Shown here in pieces: positions 43,178-51,922 of a stretch of 64,000 nucleotides of DNA. Under the pieces are notes generated by a model. The model saw only the letters and a list, made by a program, of their open reading frames with translations. It had not been told where the DNA came from and made no database searches. The stretch spans positions 1-64,000 of the forward strand of contig CAIOOA010000185.1 of assembly GCA_903859815.1 (NCBI GenBank), in the 5' to 3' direction. The translations under genes and the position numbers were made by a program. Position 1 is the first letter of the stretch; every line of letters starts with the position of its first letter. This DNA comes from an uncultured Methylococcaceae bacterium. GTDB taxonomy: Bacteria > Pseudomonadota > Gammaproteobacteria > Methylococcales > Methylococcaceae.

Positions 43178-43465
43178 TCATCGCTTTTCTTTGCTATGCC
43201 AAACCCTAACAATAACGACATCACCTTGACTGGTAAGGCGATAACGCAAAACATAACCCCCATGACCAAAGCTTGCAATTAACTCCCGGTAGTTTGCCTG
43301 TTTGCTCAATGGTCTGCCAATTTGCGGAAAATCTTCTAATTTTCTTGCTGCGCTAATGATCGATTGACTACAGCGATAAGCTGCATTCGGGCTATTATCG
43401 AATAAAAATTCAAAGAGCCTATCAATATCCTGCATGGCATCTTTTGACCATGTTACTTTGGGCAT
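43178..43465 (-). CDS. ParE/RelE-family toxin
   Basis: The protein has 95 residues. VTWSKDAMQDIDRLFEFLFD, LEDFPQIGRPLSKQANYREL and GGYVLRYRLTSQGDVVIVRV, ending WHSKEKR, match ParE-type toxins, which act on DNA gyrase, or RelE-type ribonucleases of the same fold. It overlaps the upstream antitoxin gene by 13 bases. Intact by inspection. Confidence 0.88.
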   Translation of the reverse strand: MPKVTWSKDAMQDIDRLFEFLFDNSPNAAYRCSQSIISAARKLEDFPQIGRPLSKQANYRELIASFGHGGYVLRYRLTSQGDVVIVRVWHSKEKR

Positions 43466-43704
43466 GGCCGACGTTCACCTCGCCCCAAAGCTTCCAACCA
43501 TGCAATTGCAGCTTGGTTTTCTATGCCGCCGTTTTCTAGACAATCTAAATAACGGGCATCATCCTCTAATGCTTCCTGCTCAGTCTCCAGAAAATCTTTA
43601 ATGGCTTGCTTGATAAGCTCACTAACCGACTCGGCTTTAGTGTCAGCAAGTCGGCTTAGGGAATGAAGTGTGGAATCTTCAAGTTCAAGGGTTAGATTGG
43701 TCAT
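43453..43704 (-). CDS. Ribbon-helix-helix antitoxin (CopG/ParD-like)
   Basis: The protein has 83 residues. TNLTLELEDSTLHSLSRLAD and TKAESVSELIKQAIKDFLET form a ribbon-helix-helix DNA-binding domain, and the C-terminal part (DARYLDCLENGG, IAWLEALGRGE) should bind the toxin. It overlaps the ParE-like gene, the standard arrangement. Confidence 0.86.
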   Translation of the reverse strand: MTNLTLELEDSTLHSLSRLADTKAESVSELIKQAIKDFLETEQEALEDDARYLDCLENGGIENQAAIAWLEALGRGERRPCPK

Positions 43705-43760
43705 GGCGATTGCCTCGGCATGGAAAAAAATGACGGATTCTTGTTGTTATTCTATAACAG

Positions 43761-43784
43761 ATAAGGGGCGCAAGCGCCCCTTAT
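43761..43784. terminator. Bidirectional-type hairpin after metK
   Basis: ATAAGGGGCG and CGCCCCTTAT form a perfect 10-base-pair stem with a CAAG loop, 65 bases past the metK stop. There is no long T-run on either side, so it is a probable but weak terminator that separates metK from the downstream toxin-antitoxin pair. Confidence 0.6.
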
Positions 43785-43848
43785 ACATCAATCATTTTCC
43801 CTTGGAAGAATGATTATTTGGTGAAGTCTCCGCTTCAACCATTATTGC

Positions 43849-45015
43849 TTACAAACCCGCGCCAGCACGTAACGCTTCGGCCTTGTCGGTCTTCTCCCAG
43901 GAGAATTCCGGCTCTTCGCGGCCAAAGTGACCGTAAGCGGCGGTTTTTTGGTAGATCGGGCGGAGCAAGTCGAGCATATTGACGATGCCCTTAGGACGCA
44001 GGTCAAAATGTTCCAGCACCAGTTCGGTGATCTTTTCGTCACTGATTTTGCCAGTGCCGTAAGTTTCCACCATGACGCTAGTCGGTTTTGACACGCCGAT
44101 GGCGTAGGAGATTTGAATCTGGCAGCGTGAGGCCAAGCCGGCGGCGACGATGTTCTTCGCCACATAACGGCCCGCATACGCAGCGGAACGATCCACCTTG
44201 GACGGGTCTTTGCCGGAGAAAGCACCGCCACCGTGAGGCGCGGAACCGCCGTAAGTGTCCACGATGATCTTGCGCCCGGTCAGGCCGCAGTCGCCTTGCG
44301 GACCGCCGACGACGAAACGCCCGGTCGGGTTGACCAGATATTTGATCTCGCCCTTAATCAGTTCCGGCGGTAGGATGGGCTTGATGATAAGCTCAATCAC
44401 TGCCTCACGGATTTGCGGGAGTTCAATTTCTGGAGCATGTTGGGTGGAGATGACTACCGTGTCAATGGCATCCGGCTTGCCGTCCACATAGCGGACAGTC
44501 ACCTGGCTCTTGGCATCAGGGCGCAGCCAAGGCAGTTCACCAGCCTTGCGCAGTTGCGACTGACGCTCAACCAAACGATGCGACAGGTAAATGGGCAGCG
44601 GCATCAGCACGGGTGTCTCGTCGCAGGCAAAACCGAACATCAAGCCTTGGTCGCCAGCCCCTTGGTCGAGGTCATCGTCATAAGCCTTGTTAACCCCTTG
44701 GGCAATGTCGGGCGACTGCTTGTCATAAGCCACCAATACCGCACAACCTTTGTAATCAATGCCGTATTCGGTGTTGTCGTAGCCTATCTGTTTAAGGGTG
44801 TCCCGCGCCACTTTGATGTAATCGACAGTGGCGTTAGTGGTGATTTCACCCGCCAAAACGACTAATCCAGTGTTGGTCAGCGTTTCCGCAGCGACTCGCG
44901 AATGCTTGTCTTGATCGAGAATTGCATCGAGGATGGCGTCGGAAATCTGATCGGCCACTTTGTCGGGATGGCCTTCAGACACGGATTCTGAGGTGAAAAT
45001 GAAATTCTTGCTCAT
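43849..45015 (-). CDS. metK: S-adenosylmethionine synthetase
   Basis: The protein has 388 residues and makes S-adenosylmethionine from methionine and ATP. Signatures: [56 protein letters not shown] and [20 protein letters not shown]. The start at 45015 fits the family. AhcY at 35.2 kb handles the later step after methyl transfer. A candidate promoter lies about 55 bases upstream; no SAM riboswitch was recognised in the short leader. Confidence 0.98.
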   Translation of the reverse strand: MSKNFIFTSESVSEGHPDKVADQISDAILDAILDQDKHSRVAAETLTNTGLVVLAGEITTNATVDYIKVARDTLKQIGYDNTEYGIDYKGCAVLVAYDKQSPDIAQGVNKAYDDDLDQGAGDQGLMFGFACDETPVLMPLPIYLSHRLVERQSQLRKAGELPWLRPDAKSQVTVRYVDGKPDAIDTVVISTQHAPEIELPQIREAVIELIIKPILPPELIKGEIKYLVNPTGRFVVGGPQGDCGLTGRKIIVDTYGGSAPHGGGAFSGKDPSKVDRSAAYAGRYVAKNIVAAGLASRCQIQISYAIGVSKPTSVMVETYGTGKISDEKITELVLEHFDLRPKGIVNMLDLLRPIYQKTAAYGHFGREEPEFSWEKTDKAEALRAGAGL

Positions 45016-45067
45016 GGATGAATATTCCTAAAACGAGTTGTGTGCCGATAAAAATATAAAGTTTGAC

Positions 45068-45095
45068 ATTATATGGCATTAATGAGGTTTTACAA
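45068..45095 (-). promoter_or_regulatory. Candidate metK promoter
   Basis: On the minus strand TTGTAA (45090-45095) and a perfect TATAAT (45068-45073) are separated by 16 bases, about 50 bases upstream of the metK ATG. It lies immediately after thyA. Confidence 0.45.
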
Positions 45096-45103
45096 AATTT
45101 TGA

Positions 45104-45898
45104 TCAAACCGCAATCTCACCCTTAATATGGGGGTGAGCCTGATAGCCAAGCACCTCGAAATCCTCAAAGCGGTACTGGTCGATGGCAGATGGTTTGCGC
45201 ATGATCCGCAATCTGGGCAGCGGATAAGGTTCCCTTTCAATCTGCAAGCGCACTTGGTCAAGGTGGTTCTTGTAAATATGCACATCGCCACCTGTCCAGA
45301 CAAATTCGCCCGGTTCCAGACCGCATTGTTGCGCAAGCATGGACAATAACAGCGCATAACTGGCGATATTGAAGGGCAAACCAATGAACACATCGCAAGA
45401 ACGCTGGTAGAGTTGCAAATGCAATCTGCCATTGCTCACGATGGTTTGGAATAGGCAATGACAGGGGGCTAAGGCCATGTCGCCCAACTCGCCGGGATTC
45501 CATGCAGTGACTATTTGCCGCCGGGATGCGGGATGCTGGATGATTTCCGCAATCAAGCCGGCGATTTGGTCAATATGCCGACCATCCACGCTCACCCAGT
45601 CGCGCCATTGCTTGCCATACACGGGACCCAAATCGCCGTTTGCATCGGCCCATTCGTCCCAAATGCTCACACCGTGGTCTTTCAGATAGGCGATATTAGT
45701 GTCGCCGTTCAGGAACCACAGTAATTCATAAATGATGGAACGCAAATGCAGCTTCTTAGTGGTGACTAAGGGAAAGCCTTGTTGCAGGTCAAAGCGCATT
45801 TGATGACCGAAGATTGCCAAAGTGCCAACCCCGGTGCGGTCAGACTGCTCGACTCCTTCAGCTAAGATGCGGCGGATCAGGTCATGGTACTGTTTCAT
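45104..45898 (-). CDS. thyA: Thymidylate synthase
   Basis: The protein has 264 residues, the same as E. coli ThyA. It makes dTMP from dUMP with methylene-tetrahydrofolate. [50 protein letters not shown] (catalytic Cys) and [20 protein letters not shown] are diagnostic. It follows lgt after 12 bases; lgt-thyA is a conserved pair. Confidence 0.98.
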   Translation of the reverse strand: MKQYHDLIRRILAEGVEQSDRTGVGTLAIFGHQMRFDLQQGFPLVTTKKLHLRSIIYELLWFLNGDTNIAYLKDHGVSIWDEWADANGDLGPVYGKQWRDWVSVDGRHIDQIAGLIAEIIQHPASRRQIVTAWNPGELGDMALAPCHCLFQTIVSNGRLHLQLYQRSCDVFIGLPFNIASYALLLSMLAQQCGLEPGEFVWTGGDVHIYKNHLDQVRLQIEREPYPLPRLRIMRKPSAIDQYRFEDFEVLGYQAHPHIKGEIAV

Positions 45899-45910
45899 GG
45901 AATGAAATAC

Positions 45911-46705
45911 TCAAGCTAACTTCTCGGAGGGTTGGCGGTAGGCAAGATAAATCACCCAGAGGCCGATTAAAATCATCGGCACACTCAACACTTGCCCCAT
46001 AGTCAGCCAACCGAAGGCCAGATAACCAATTTGCTCGTCAGGCAAACGCACGAACTCCACGGCAAAGCGAAACAGCCCATAAAATAACATGAACATTCCC
46101 GATGCCGCCATGCGCGGACGGGGCTTGCTGATGAACCCATTCAGGATGATATACAGGATTGGCCCTTCCAAGATGGCTTCATACAGCATGGAAGGGTGGC
46201 GTGGCAAGGGTCCGGCACCGGGGAACACCATCCCCCAAGGCAGGTCGGTGGGTTTGCCCCATAACTCCGCATTGATGAAATTGCCTATCCGCCCTGCACC
46301 CAAACCAATGGGTACCAAAGGGCCAATGAAGTCAGACAAATAGAAAAACCCAGTCCCCAATTTGTGCCCATACCACCACATCGCGGCAAACACGCCCAAC
46401 ATGCCGCCATGATAAGACATGCCGCCTTCCCAAATGCGGAAAATGATCGAAGGCTGCTCGATAAAGGCCGGTAAATTATAGAAAAACGTATACCCCAGCC
46501 GCCCCCCCAGAATCACGCCCAAGGCGCAATAAAAGATCAAGTCTTCGACTTGCGCCGCCGTCAGGTCAACCTGGCCTCTTTCTGCCCGCTGGCGTGCCAT
46601 CCACCAGGCACCGCCGATGCCAACCACATACATCAGCCCGTACCAGTGGACATGCAGCGGCCCTAAGCTGAAGGCAACCGGATCAATGTTAGGATAAGCA
46701 AGCAT
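45911..46705 (-). CDS. lgt: Prolipoprotein diacylglyceryl transferase
   Basis: This inner-membrane enzyme of 264 residues transfers diacylglycerol to the lipobox cysteine of prolipoproteins. HWYGLMYVVGIGGAWWMARQ, GGRLGYTFFYNLPAF, MSYHGGMLGVFAAMWWY and GAGRIGNFINAELWGKPTD contain the conserved His, Tyr, Arg and Asn positions, among seven membrane segments. LspA (7.6 kb) takes the next step. Confidence 0.97.
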   Translation of the reverse strand: MLAYPNIDPVAFSLGPLHVHWYGLMYVVGIGGAWWMARQRAERGQVDLTAAQVEDLIFYCALGVILGGRLGYTFFYNLPAFIEQPSIIFRIWEGGMSYHGGMLGVFAAMWWYGHKLGTGFFYLSDFIGPLVPIGLGAGRIGNFINAELWGKPTDLPWGMVFPGAGPLPRHPSMLYEAILEGPILYIILNGFISKPRPRMAASGMFMLFYGLFRFAVEFVRLPDEQIGYLAFGWLTMGQVLSVPMILIGLWVIYLAYRQPSEKLA

Positions 46706-46804
46706 GAGGCTCCCATTACAATGCTGTTAGATTAGGATTGCCATAGTAGCGTAAGCCAAGCCAAAAAGGGGAGACTTCTCGCCATGGATGGTCTCTTTCC
46801 ACAT

Positions 46805-46851
46805 GGAACGTCAAAGCTTGCGTGAATTGACAAGGCTAACGTTGCCACTCC
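46805..46851. repeat. Degenerate palindromic repeat
   Basis: GGAACGTCAAAGCTTGC begins as the GTCAAAGC/GCTTTGAC family but breaks into CGTGAATTGACAAGGC before a CACTCC edge. It lies upstream of lgt. Confidence 0.5.
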
Positions 46852-46875
46852 AAATATATCCAAATGAACTTAGGG

Positions 46876-47373
46876 TCATGCGGTCTTGACGGCTTTACCT
46901 GAAAATTCTGCCACCCACAGATCCAAGCCATGGATCGTCTTGCCCCGGTAGGCATAGCCGTGACGTTGGAAGCTGCGCGCCATGCCCGTTCGCATCAGCT
47001 TGGGGTTTTCGGTAATGATGTAGATGCCCGCCGTAGGCGTGTCGGGATGGGTGAAGTCGCGTAGGAAATCCCGCGTCCCGTCAGTGACGGCCCACATCAA
47101 ATAAGGCATCCGATCCTGTGGGCGCAGAAACATGCGATAGGCATAATACACTCGCCCGTCTTGCATCCGCGTCAGTCCAACCGTACACAGCCCAGACAAC
47201 TCTCCGGCGGCGTTGCGCACCATGAACACGACCTCATGGCTGCGCCGAGCCCGCTCCGCCGGGTCAGGCACTGCGCCCTGTTGCTGCCATAGGGCCATAA
47301 TCTCGGCGCGTTGGGCGTCGGTGGTGCGCAGATAGACGTTTTCGAGTAGATAATCGTTGAACCGCAAATTCAT
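46876..47373 (-). CDS. GNAT-like acyltransferase family protein
   Basis: The protein has 165 residues. RRSHEVVFMVRNAAGELSGL, RVYYAYRMFLRPQDRMPYLM and TENPKLMRTGMARSFQRHGY are compatible with a GNAT-fold N-acetyltransferase, the last block resembling the end of the fold (N...R...GY). The start at 47373 has GAGGGG about 5 bases upstream, better than an ATG seven codons earlier. It lies 54 bases downstream of the sulfotransferase gene on the same strand and may be linked with it. Fairly unsure of the family. Confidence 0.6.
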   Translation of the reverse strand: MNLRFNDYLLENVYLRTTDAQRAEIMALWQQQGAVPDPAERARRSHEVVFMVRNAAGELSGLCTVGLTRMQDGRVYYAYRMFLRPQDRMPYLMWAVTDGTRDFLRDFTHPDTPTAGIYIITENPKLMRTGMARSFQRHGYAYRGKTIHGLDLWVAEFSGKAVKTA

Positions 47374-47427
47374 AAACCCCTCACCCCGGCCCATCTCCCG
47401 CAGTGAGATGGAAATAAGCCTCCAGGG

Positions 47428-48276
47428 CTATGGCTTTTGATAGAGCTTCCAAAACTGCGCCACGCTTTCGATGGTTTTCCATGACGGGCTTTGGAACACC
47501 GCATCATCGAACACCCTAGGCCATTGCGGCGGCTGGGGTTCGACTTTTTGGCGGATGATGTGCAAATCCTTGAAGCCATAGACGGAATCGTCCTCGAAGG
47601 TCACCTGCTCGACATGGTTGTAATCATGCTGGCAGGGTTCTTCGCCGAGGAAGCGATAAACCTTTGCCATGGTTTCGGCAGGACGGGCGGTCAAATCGTC
47701 GTAATCGATGAAATGCATCCGGTCTTTCCAGCCCCGCGTCACCGCGTCGCGGATGGCGTTGTAGGCGCGGCCCACCGGCTGGCTGTCATCGATGAACACT
47801 TGCACCCGGCCTAGCGCGGTCTTGAACTTCAGCGCCAGCGCCGCCTCTTGCGGCAATTGGCCCATCGCCGAAGTCGTCCGGTACAGCCGCTCGAAGGAAG
47901 CCAGCACGTCGCGCACATCGCGCACCGTCACCAGCACCTTGACCTGCTCGCGCCCGCCCGTCAGCGCCGCGCCCATTTCCAAAAACTCCGCCCAATAGCG
48001 GTTCTTGTCGAAGCAGACCGGCCTGTCCGTATGATCAAAATAAGCTTGTAGCATGGAACGCAGCACGTCGCCCTTGACCTGTTCGGACAGGTGTCGATCC
48101 ATGGCGCGGAAGGCATCGTTGGAATCCCAACCGTTGCGCACCTGCACCAGCATGTCGACGATGCCGGAAGTGGGCGTGACATAATGGCGCGGGTTTTGGG
48201 CGAGGATGTTGGCGAGCAGGGTCGAGCCTGAGCGCGGCAGACCGGCGATAAAATAGATGGTTTTGTCGGAAGCCAT
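47428..48276 (-). CDS. Sulfotransferase family protein
   Basis: The protein has 282 residues. IYFIAGLPRSGSTLLANILA is the 5'-phosphosulfate-binding loop of PAPS-dependent sulfotransferases, and VLVTVRDVRDVLASFERLYR corresponds to the 3'-phosphate-binding block. MHFIDYDDLTARPAETMAKV, then YRFLGEEP, is the conserved C-terminal part. The start at 48276 gives MASDKTIYFIAG; the upstream in-frame codons add an unlikely tail. The acceptor is not predictable from sequence. Confidence 0.85.
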   Translation of the reverse strand: MASDKTIYFIAGLPRSGSTLLANILAQNPRHYVTPTSGIVDMLVQVRNGWDSNDAFRAMDRHLSEQVKGDVLRSMLQAYFDHTDRPVCFDKNRYWAEFLEMGAALTGGREQVKVLVTVRDVRDVLASFERLYRTTSAMGQLPQEAALALKFKTALGRVQVFIDDSQPVGRAYNAIRDAVTRGWKDRMHFIDYDDLTARPAETMAKVYRFLGEEPCQHDYNHVEQVTFEDDSVYGFKDLHIIRQKVEPQPPQWPRVFDDAVFQSPSWKTIESVAQFWKLYQKP

Positions 48277-48333
48277 GATGATTGAATTGTCTGGGTATGG
48301 ATGAAGCCAGGAGGCGGAAGAAGCCATCATAGT

Positions 48334-48403
48334 GGAGTGCAAAGCTTGCCTTGCCGGTATTAATAGGTAGTTGGGAAACCTTGCAAGGCAAGCCCTGCAC
48401 TCC
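48334..48403. repeat. Inverted pair of GCAAGGC-type palindromic repeats
   Basis: GGAGTGCAAAGCTTGCCTTG opens and GCAAGGCAAGCCCTGCACTC closes an inverted pair separated by ~28 bases. It is the same family as the pair at 8064-8119. It lies between the DNA methyltransferase stop and the sulfotransferase start. Confidence 0.8.
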
Positions 48404-48451
48404 GTCCGTGCCTCACTTAATGGATGGCAGGGCCGCTGAAACGTTGGGCGA

Positions 48452-49957
48452 TCAAAACAATACCCCCTGATTGCTGGCCTTTTTTTCCTTGGCGATTTTC
48501 TTGAACGTATGCGCCCCTTGTGCTAAATCGGGTGGTAAATTGGCCTGTACAGAACCTTTCAGCAAGTCCTCTACCGTCAGGATTTGCAACTTGGGGAATT
48601 GTTTGTCGGGGAAGCTAGGGGACACATAATACCCCGCCTTGACCGCTTCGGTCTGCATGGGCTTGGTCGGTTCCTTGAGGGTAACAAACAGGCCAATCAC
48701 GGCTTTTTCACTTGCCACGACATGGCCAAGCTCACGAACCATGGCAACGGAAACGTTTTCCCCGCCTTTTACCGAAACAATGACTTTTTTCGCCGCGTTT
48801 TCGCTGTCAATCTGGTCTTGAAAGAAAATCAACCCATCAATGCCGCCGTCTGCGCCCTTTTTCTTATTCTGGGCTGGCCGTGCGTTGACCAACGAACAGG
48901 CCCAATACTGGAATTGGTACTTGTCGCGATTTGCCAAATCTCGCGCCCCCTCAAGGTCTTTTGGTGTGCCGTGAACTTCAAACTTTATCCCTTTAAATGC
49001 GTCTTTTAGGCGTTTTTCAATCAACGCAATGGCAAGGTGGGTGATGTCGATGCCTATCCATTGCCGACCAAGCTTGTGGGCCGCGTGTACCGCCGTGCCA
49101 CAACCGCAAAACGGGTCTAGTATTACGTCATTTTCATTGGAACTGGCTTTGACGATTCGTTCCAATAGGGCAAGCGGTTTTTGTGTGGGGTAGCCTAGAC
49201 GCTCGTTGGAGGCGGCATTTAACAGTGGGATGTTCCAAACGCTATCGATTGGCTTTCCCGCCGAAATCACATCTTCTACTAGCCGCTTATATCTTTCCCC
49301 CGGTTTTCCCCCATCTGTCCAAATATATTCAATGCCATTTTCGTCTACCAACACATCATGACGATTGGACAAGAATTGTTCCTTGTCCCATGTTTCTGAA
49401 ATCGGATTGAACGTACTCAGGTCGGATTTTGCGTAATAAAATAGGATGTCGTGCTTGCGGCTAAAATGCTGTTTGTGAAATGCGGTACGCTGTCCATAAT
49501 GCCAGACAATTTCATTACGGTAGCCTTTCTTGCCGAATACTGCATCCAACACGATTTTTAGGTAATGGCTTGCAGACGGGTCGCAATGCAAATACACCGC
49601 CCCCGTGGGTTTTAATACCCGGTACATTTCGAGCAAGCGATTTGCCATCATCACCAGATAAGCCATCATATCATTCTCGCCTAGAAAACCACGCAATGCA
49701 GCCATCATCTTGGCAACATCGGTGTTGCTTTGATGAAGTAACTCTTTAAATTCTCGTTCGGCTTGTTCTCCCCATTCCCATGTGTCCTTGAATGCTTCAA
49801 TTTGCGCTTGGCTATTTTGGCCTTTCGGGGTTTGAAAAAGGATGTTGTAATTTGCCTTGGAATTAAATGGAGGGTCTAGGTATGTCAAATCAACGGATTC
49901 ATCTTTGATGTGTTCGCGCAACACAGAAAGGTTGTCCCCGTAAAAGAGGGCGTTCAA
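48452..49957 (-). CDS. DNA adenine/cytosine-N4 methyltransferase fused to a nuclease-like domain
   Basis: The protein has 501 residues. The beta-class methyltransferase order is seen: motif IV DLTYLDPPFNSKANY near residue 27, a target-recognition part in the middle, then VILDPFCGCGTAVHAA (motif I, FxGxG-type) and QWIGIDITHLA. The C-terminal ~170 residues contain KKGADGGIDGLIFF and KKVIVSVKGGENVS, a Mrr-like PD-(D/E)XK layout in which the usual E/Q-x-K is S-V-K. The start is a TTG at 49957 with GGGAG about 8 bases upstream. No separate restriction subunit is next to it. Confidence 0.88.
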   Translation of the reverse strand: MNALFYGDNLSVLREHIKDESVDLTYLDPPFNSKANYNILFQTPKGQNSQAQIEAFKDTWEWGEQAEREFKELLHQSNTDVAKMMAALRGFLGENDMMAYLVMMANRLLEMYRVLKPTGAVYLHCDPSASHYLKIVLDAVFGKKGYRNEIVWHYGQRTAFHKQHFSRKHDILFYYAKSDLSTFNPISETWDKEQFLSNRHDVLVDENGIEYIWTDGGKPGERYKRLVEDVISAGKPIDSVWNIPLLNAASNERLGYPTQKPLALLERIVKASSNENDVILDPFCGCGTAVHAAHKLGRQWIGIDITHLAIALIEKRLKDAFKGIKFEVHGTPKDLEGARDLANRDKYQFQYWACSLVNARPAQNKKKGADGGIDGLIFFQDQIDSENAAKKVIVSVKGGENVSVAMVRELGHVVASEKAVIGLFVTLKEPTKPMQTEAVKAGYYVSPSFPDKQFPKLQILTVEDLLKGSVQANLPPDLAQGAHTFKKIAKEKKASNQGVLF

Positions 49958-50358
49958 TGATTAGGCTCCCGCAGTGGAGGCAGACGGCAAGAAGGGCGGT
50001 GGTTGCGGTCTGCACAGCGCAACCGGGCCAGAATGTGGATACAATCTATTCCATCATCTTTCCATGTCCTATGCAATGTAGCATAGCGCGTTGGGCGCGG
50101 CTTCATTCCGCCCAACAAGTTAACGCTTTTGTCGGGCACTGATGTTACTCAGCGGCCTAGGATAGGAGCGTCAATGCCTGCTTTGATAGGCGAAGCAAGT
50201 TCGCATTCCCAATCCCGGGTCAAAGCAAGCGTTGACGCTCCGGTCATGCAACTTCCGCGTCGGTGCATAACATCAGATAGGTAATCCTGTAAATCCTTTC
50301 AACGTGATGGGTGATGAGATCGAGTGCAACAGAACCCACGCGATTGGTAAAACCCTAT
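49958..50358. other. Gene-free spacer with palindromic repeats
   Basis: No supported gene. An inverted repeat TTGGGCG...CGCCCAA lies at about 50091-50115. Two degenerate copies of the GTCAAAGC palindrome in opposite orientation span 50165-50241, with GGAGCG and CGCTCC outer edges. The remaining bases show nothing recognisable. Confidence 0.6.
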
Positions 50359-51303
50359 TTACGAAAGTTGCACCGTCACTGCCTCCGAAGGCTGGCTTTC
50401 CCCCGCATCATTGCGGGAGGTGATGGCAATTTTTAGATGAGTTCCAGCCGGCAAACCGGTAAACACCGCTTCGCTATCGTAGACCAACTTTTCAGCTATG
50501 GATTGGCCGGTGGCGACATCAAACAACACGGCGCGATAGCTATCGGCGCGGCGGGCATCATCCCATTCTACGAATAAACTATCATTGCCGGCCGTTCCCA
50601 CGGTCGCGGTGACATGGGCGGGGATGGCGGGGATTTGCGAATCATTGGGCCGGTCAAAACCGAAGGCATACCAGCGGGCATCGTCCGGGCCTAGCAGCAG
50701 GGCAAGCTCATGGCGTAAACCGGTGAGGCGGGTTTTTGCATTGGCAATGGCTTGTTCTAGGTGTTGCTTGGCTATACTGGCTTCGGCATTGCTGGCTTGG
50801 CTTGTCGTTTTCGCGGCATCAATGGCTTCGGCTGCCACTTGGCAGGCAGCCGCCGTGCAGGCAAACCGGTCAGACAGGTTTGGCACTTCGTAATCAGGAT
50901 GGGCGAGCAATAAGCTCCGCAATTGCAGCAAAATGGCATGGGGATGGTCGGGAATGTGCAAAGTACCTTGACTGAACCCCGCCTCATGCCATTGGGCATT
51001 CCATTGGGAGCCGAGGCGCAATTTCAATACCCCGACGATGGCCATGACCAAGGCCCGCCCCCTGCTTTCCACTTCGCGCAGCGCAGCGGTCGCGGCCACT
51101 TTACGGGATTTGGCAGTGTTCCAAGCCCCTTTCGCACCGAGCTGGCTTTCTGTCCCCGCCAAGGCATCCAGCAGTGGGCGCAAAGTGGCTTCATCGTTTT
51201 GTTTCAAGCCCACTTCCTCGCCGTGGTCACGCGCACCCGCCACGGCATTATGCAGCAACGTGACGATAGGATCATAACTAACAGGAATTTTATTGTTTGC
51301 CAT
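50359..51303 (-). CDS. Helical protein with C-terminal fibronectin-III-like domain
   Basis: The protein has 314 residues and no signal peptide. Residues 1-220 are Ala-rich and helical (VAATAALREVESRGRALVMA, EASIAKQHLEQAIANAKTRL), followed by a linker with WYAFGFDRPNDSQIP. The last ~85 residues (VTATVGTAGNDSLFVEWDDA, YRAVLFDVATGQSI, SRNDAGESQPSEAVTVQLS) have the FN3 beta-sandwich pattern. Family and function are not recognised; similar helical-FN3 proteins occur in several environmental bacteria. Start at ATG 51303 (MANNK). Confidence 0.7.
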   Translation of the reverse strand: MANNKIPVSYDPIVTLLHNAVAGARDHGEEVGLKQNDEATLRPLLDALAGTESQLGAKGAWNTAKSRKVAATAALREVESRGRALVMAIVGVLKLRLGSQWNAQWHEAGFSQGTLHIPDHPHAILLQLRSLLLAHPDYEVPNLSDRFACTAAACQVAAEAIDAAKTTSQASNAEASIAKQHLEQAIANAKTRLTGLRHELALLLGPDDARWYAFGFDRPNDSQIPAIPAHVTATVGTAGNDSLFVEWDDARRADSYRAVLFDVATGQSIAEKLVYDSEAVFTGLPAGTHLKIAITSRNDAGESQPSEAVTVQLS

Positions 51304-51375
51304 ACGAAACACCTCTTAAGTTTCTACAATAGATATAAACAGTAGGCCAACCAGCCTATTCGCTTTAGGTAGATG

Positions 51376-51922
51376 ATGAACAGCACAGGCGTTGACTGTC
51401 ATAGCCACGGCTTTCAGACATTACCAAACGACGATTACCATTTCTTAAGGACCCGTCGCAAACTCCATGAACGACGTGTTGCACTATTTTGGACGCGCCG
51501 AAAAAGTGCTAAACGTCGTACAGGGTTTCTCCGAACCCGTCGCAAACTCTATGAACGACGTGTTGCACTATTTTGGACGCGCCGAAAAAGTGCTAAACGT
51601 CGTACAGGGTTTCTCCGAACCCGTCGCAAACTCTATGAACGACGTAATGCACTATTTTGGACGCGCCGGAAAAGTGCTGAACGTCGTAAAGTGTTTCTCC
51701 GGCCCCGTCGCAAACTCTGTGAACGACGTGATGCACTTTTTTGGACGCGCCGGAAAAACACTGAACGTCGTTCAAAGTTTCTTAGACCCGGTCGCAAACT
51801 CTATAAACAACGTCATGCAAGCTTTTGGATGCGTCGGAGAAACACTAAACGACGTTGCAGGCCATTATATGCTTTGGAAGCTTGACATTTCCCGAAGCGT
51901 CCCTTTGCCCATGGAAATTTAA
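51376..51922 (+). pseudogene. 84-bp tandem-repeat gene, apparently frameshifted near its start
   Basis: Five units of 84 bases run from about 51449 to 51868. In the frame opened by ATG 51467 each unit gives 28 residues, itself two related 14-residue halves (NDVLHYFGRAEKVL and NVVQGFSEPVANSM). Differences between units at P, V, L and S codons fall mostly at third positions in this frame (CCC/CCG, GTG/GTA/GTC, CTA/CTG), so it was the coding one. A better-placed start (51376, AGG upstream) lies in another frame; a related 14-residue-type unit at 51427-51466 has one extra base, which suggests a frameshift near 51440-51451. Function unknown. Confidence 0.55.
51448..51868. repeat. 84-bp tandem repeats (5 units)
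   Basis: The first two units differ at one base only (CTCCATG against CTCTATG); units three to five drift progressively. Each unit contains two half-units of 42 bases that share AACG(A/T)CGT. The gradient from identical to divergent units suggests recent expansion at the 5' side by slippage or unequal crossover. Confidence 0.95.

Noticed and set aside
45016-45103. SAM riboswitch upstream of metK
   Set aside because: The leader is short and A/T-rich and shows none of the known SAM-riboswitch cores.
50085-50140. Integron attC-like site (TTGGGCG...CGCCCAAC)
   Set aside because: Some resemblance to attC ends, but no integrase, no cassette array and the inner boxes do not fit; a simple inverted repeat is enough.
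49954-50142. Short open frames on both strands beside the methyltransferase gene
   Set aside because: They coincide with an inverted repeat and have no ribosome-binding site or recognisable protein pattern.
51448-51868. 84-bp direct repeats as a CRISPR array
   Set aside because: Units are contiguous with no unique spacers, drift gradually, and keep an open reading frame; no cas genes are present.
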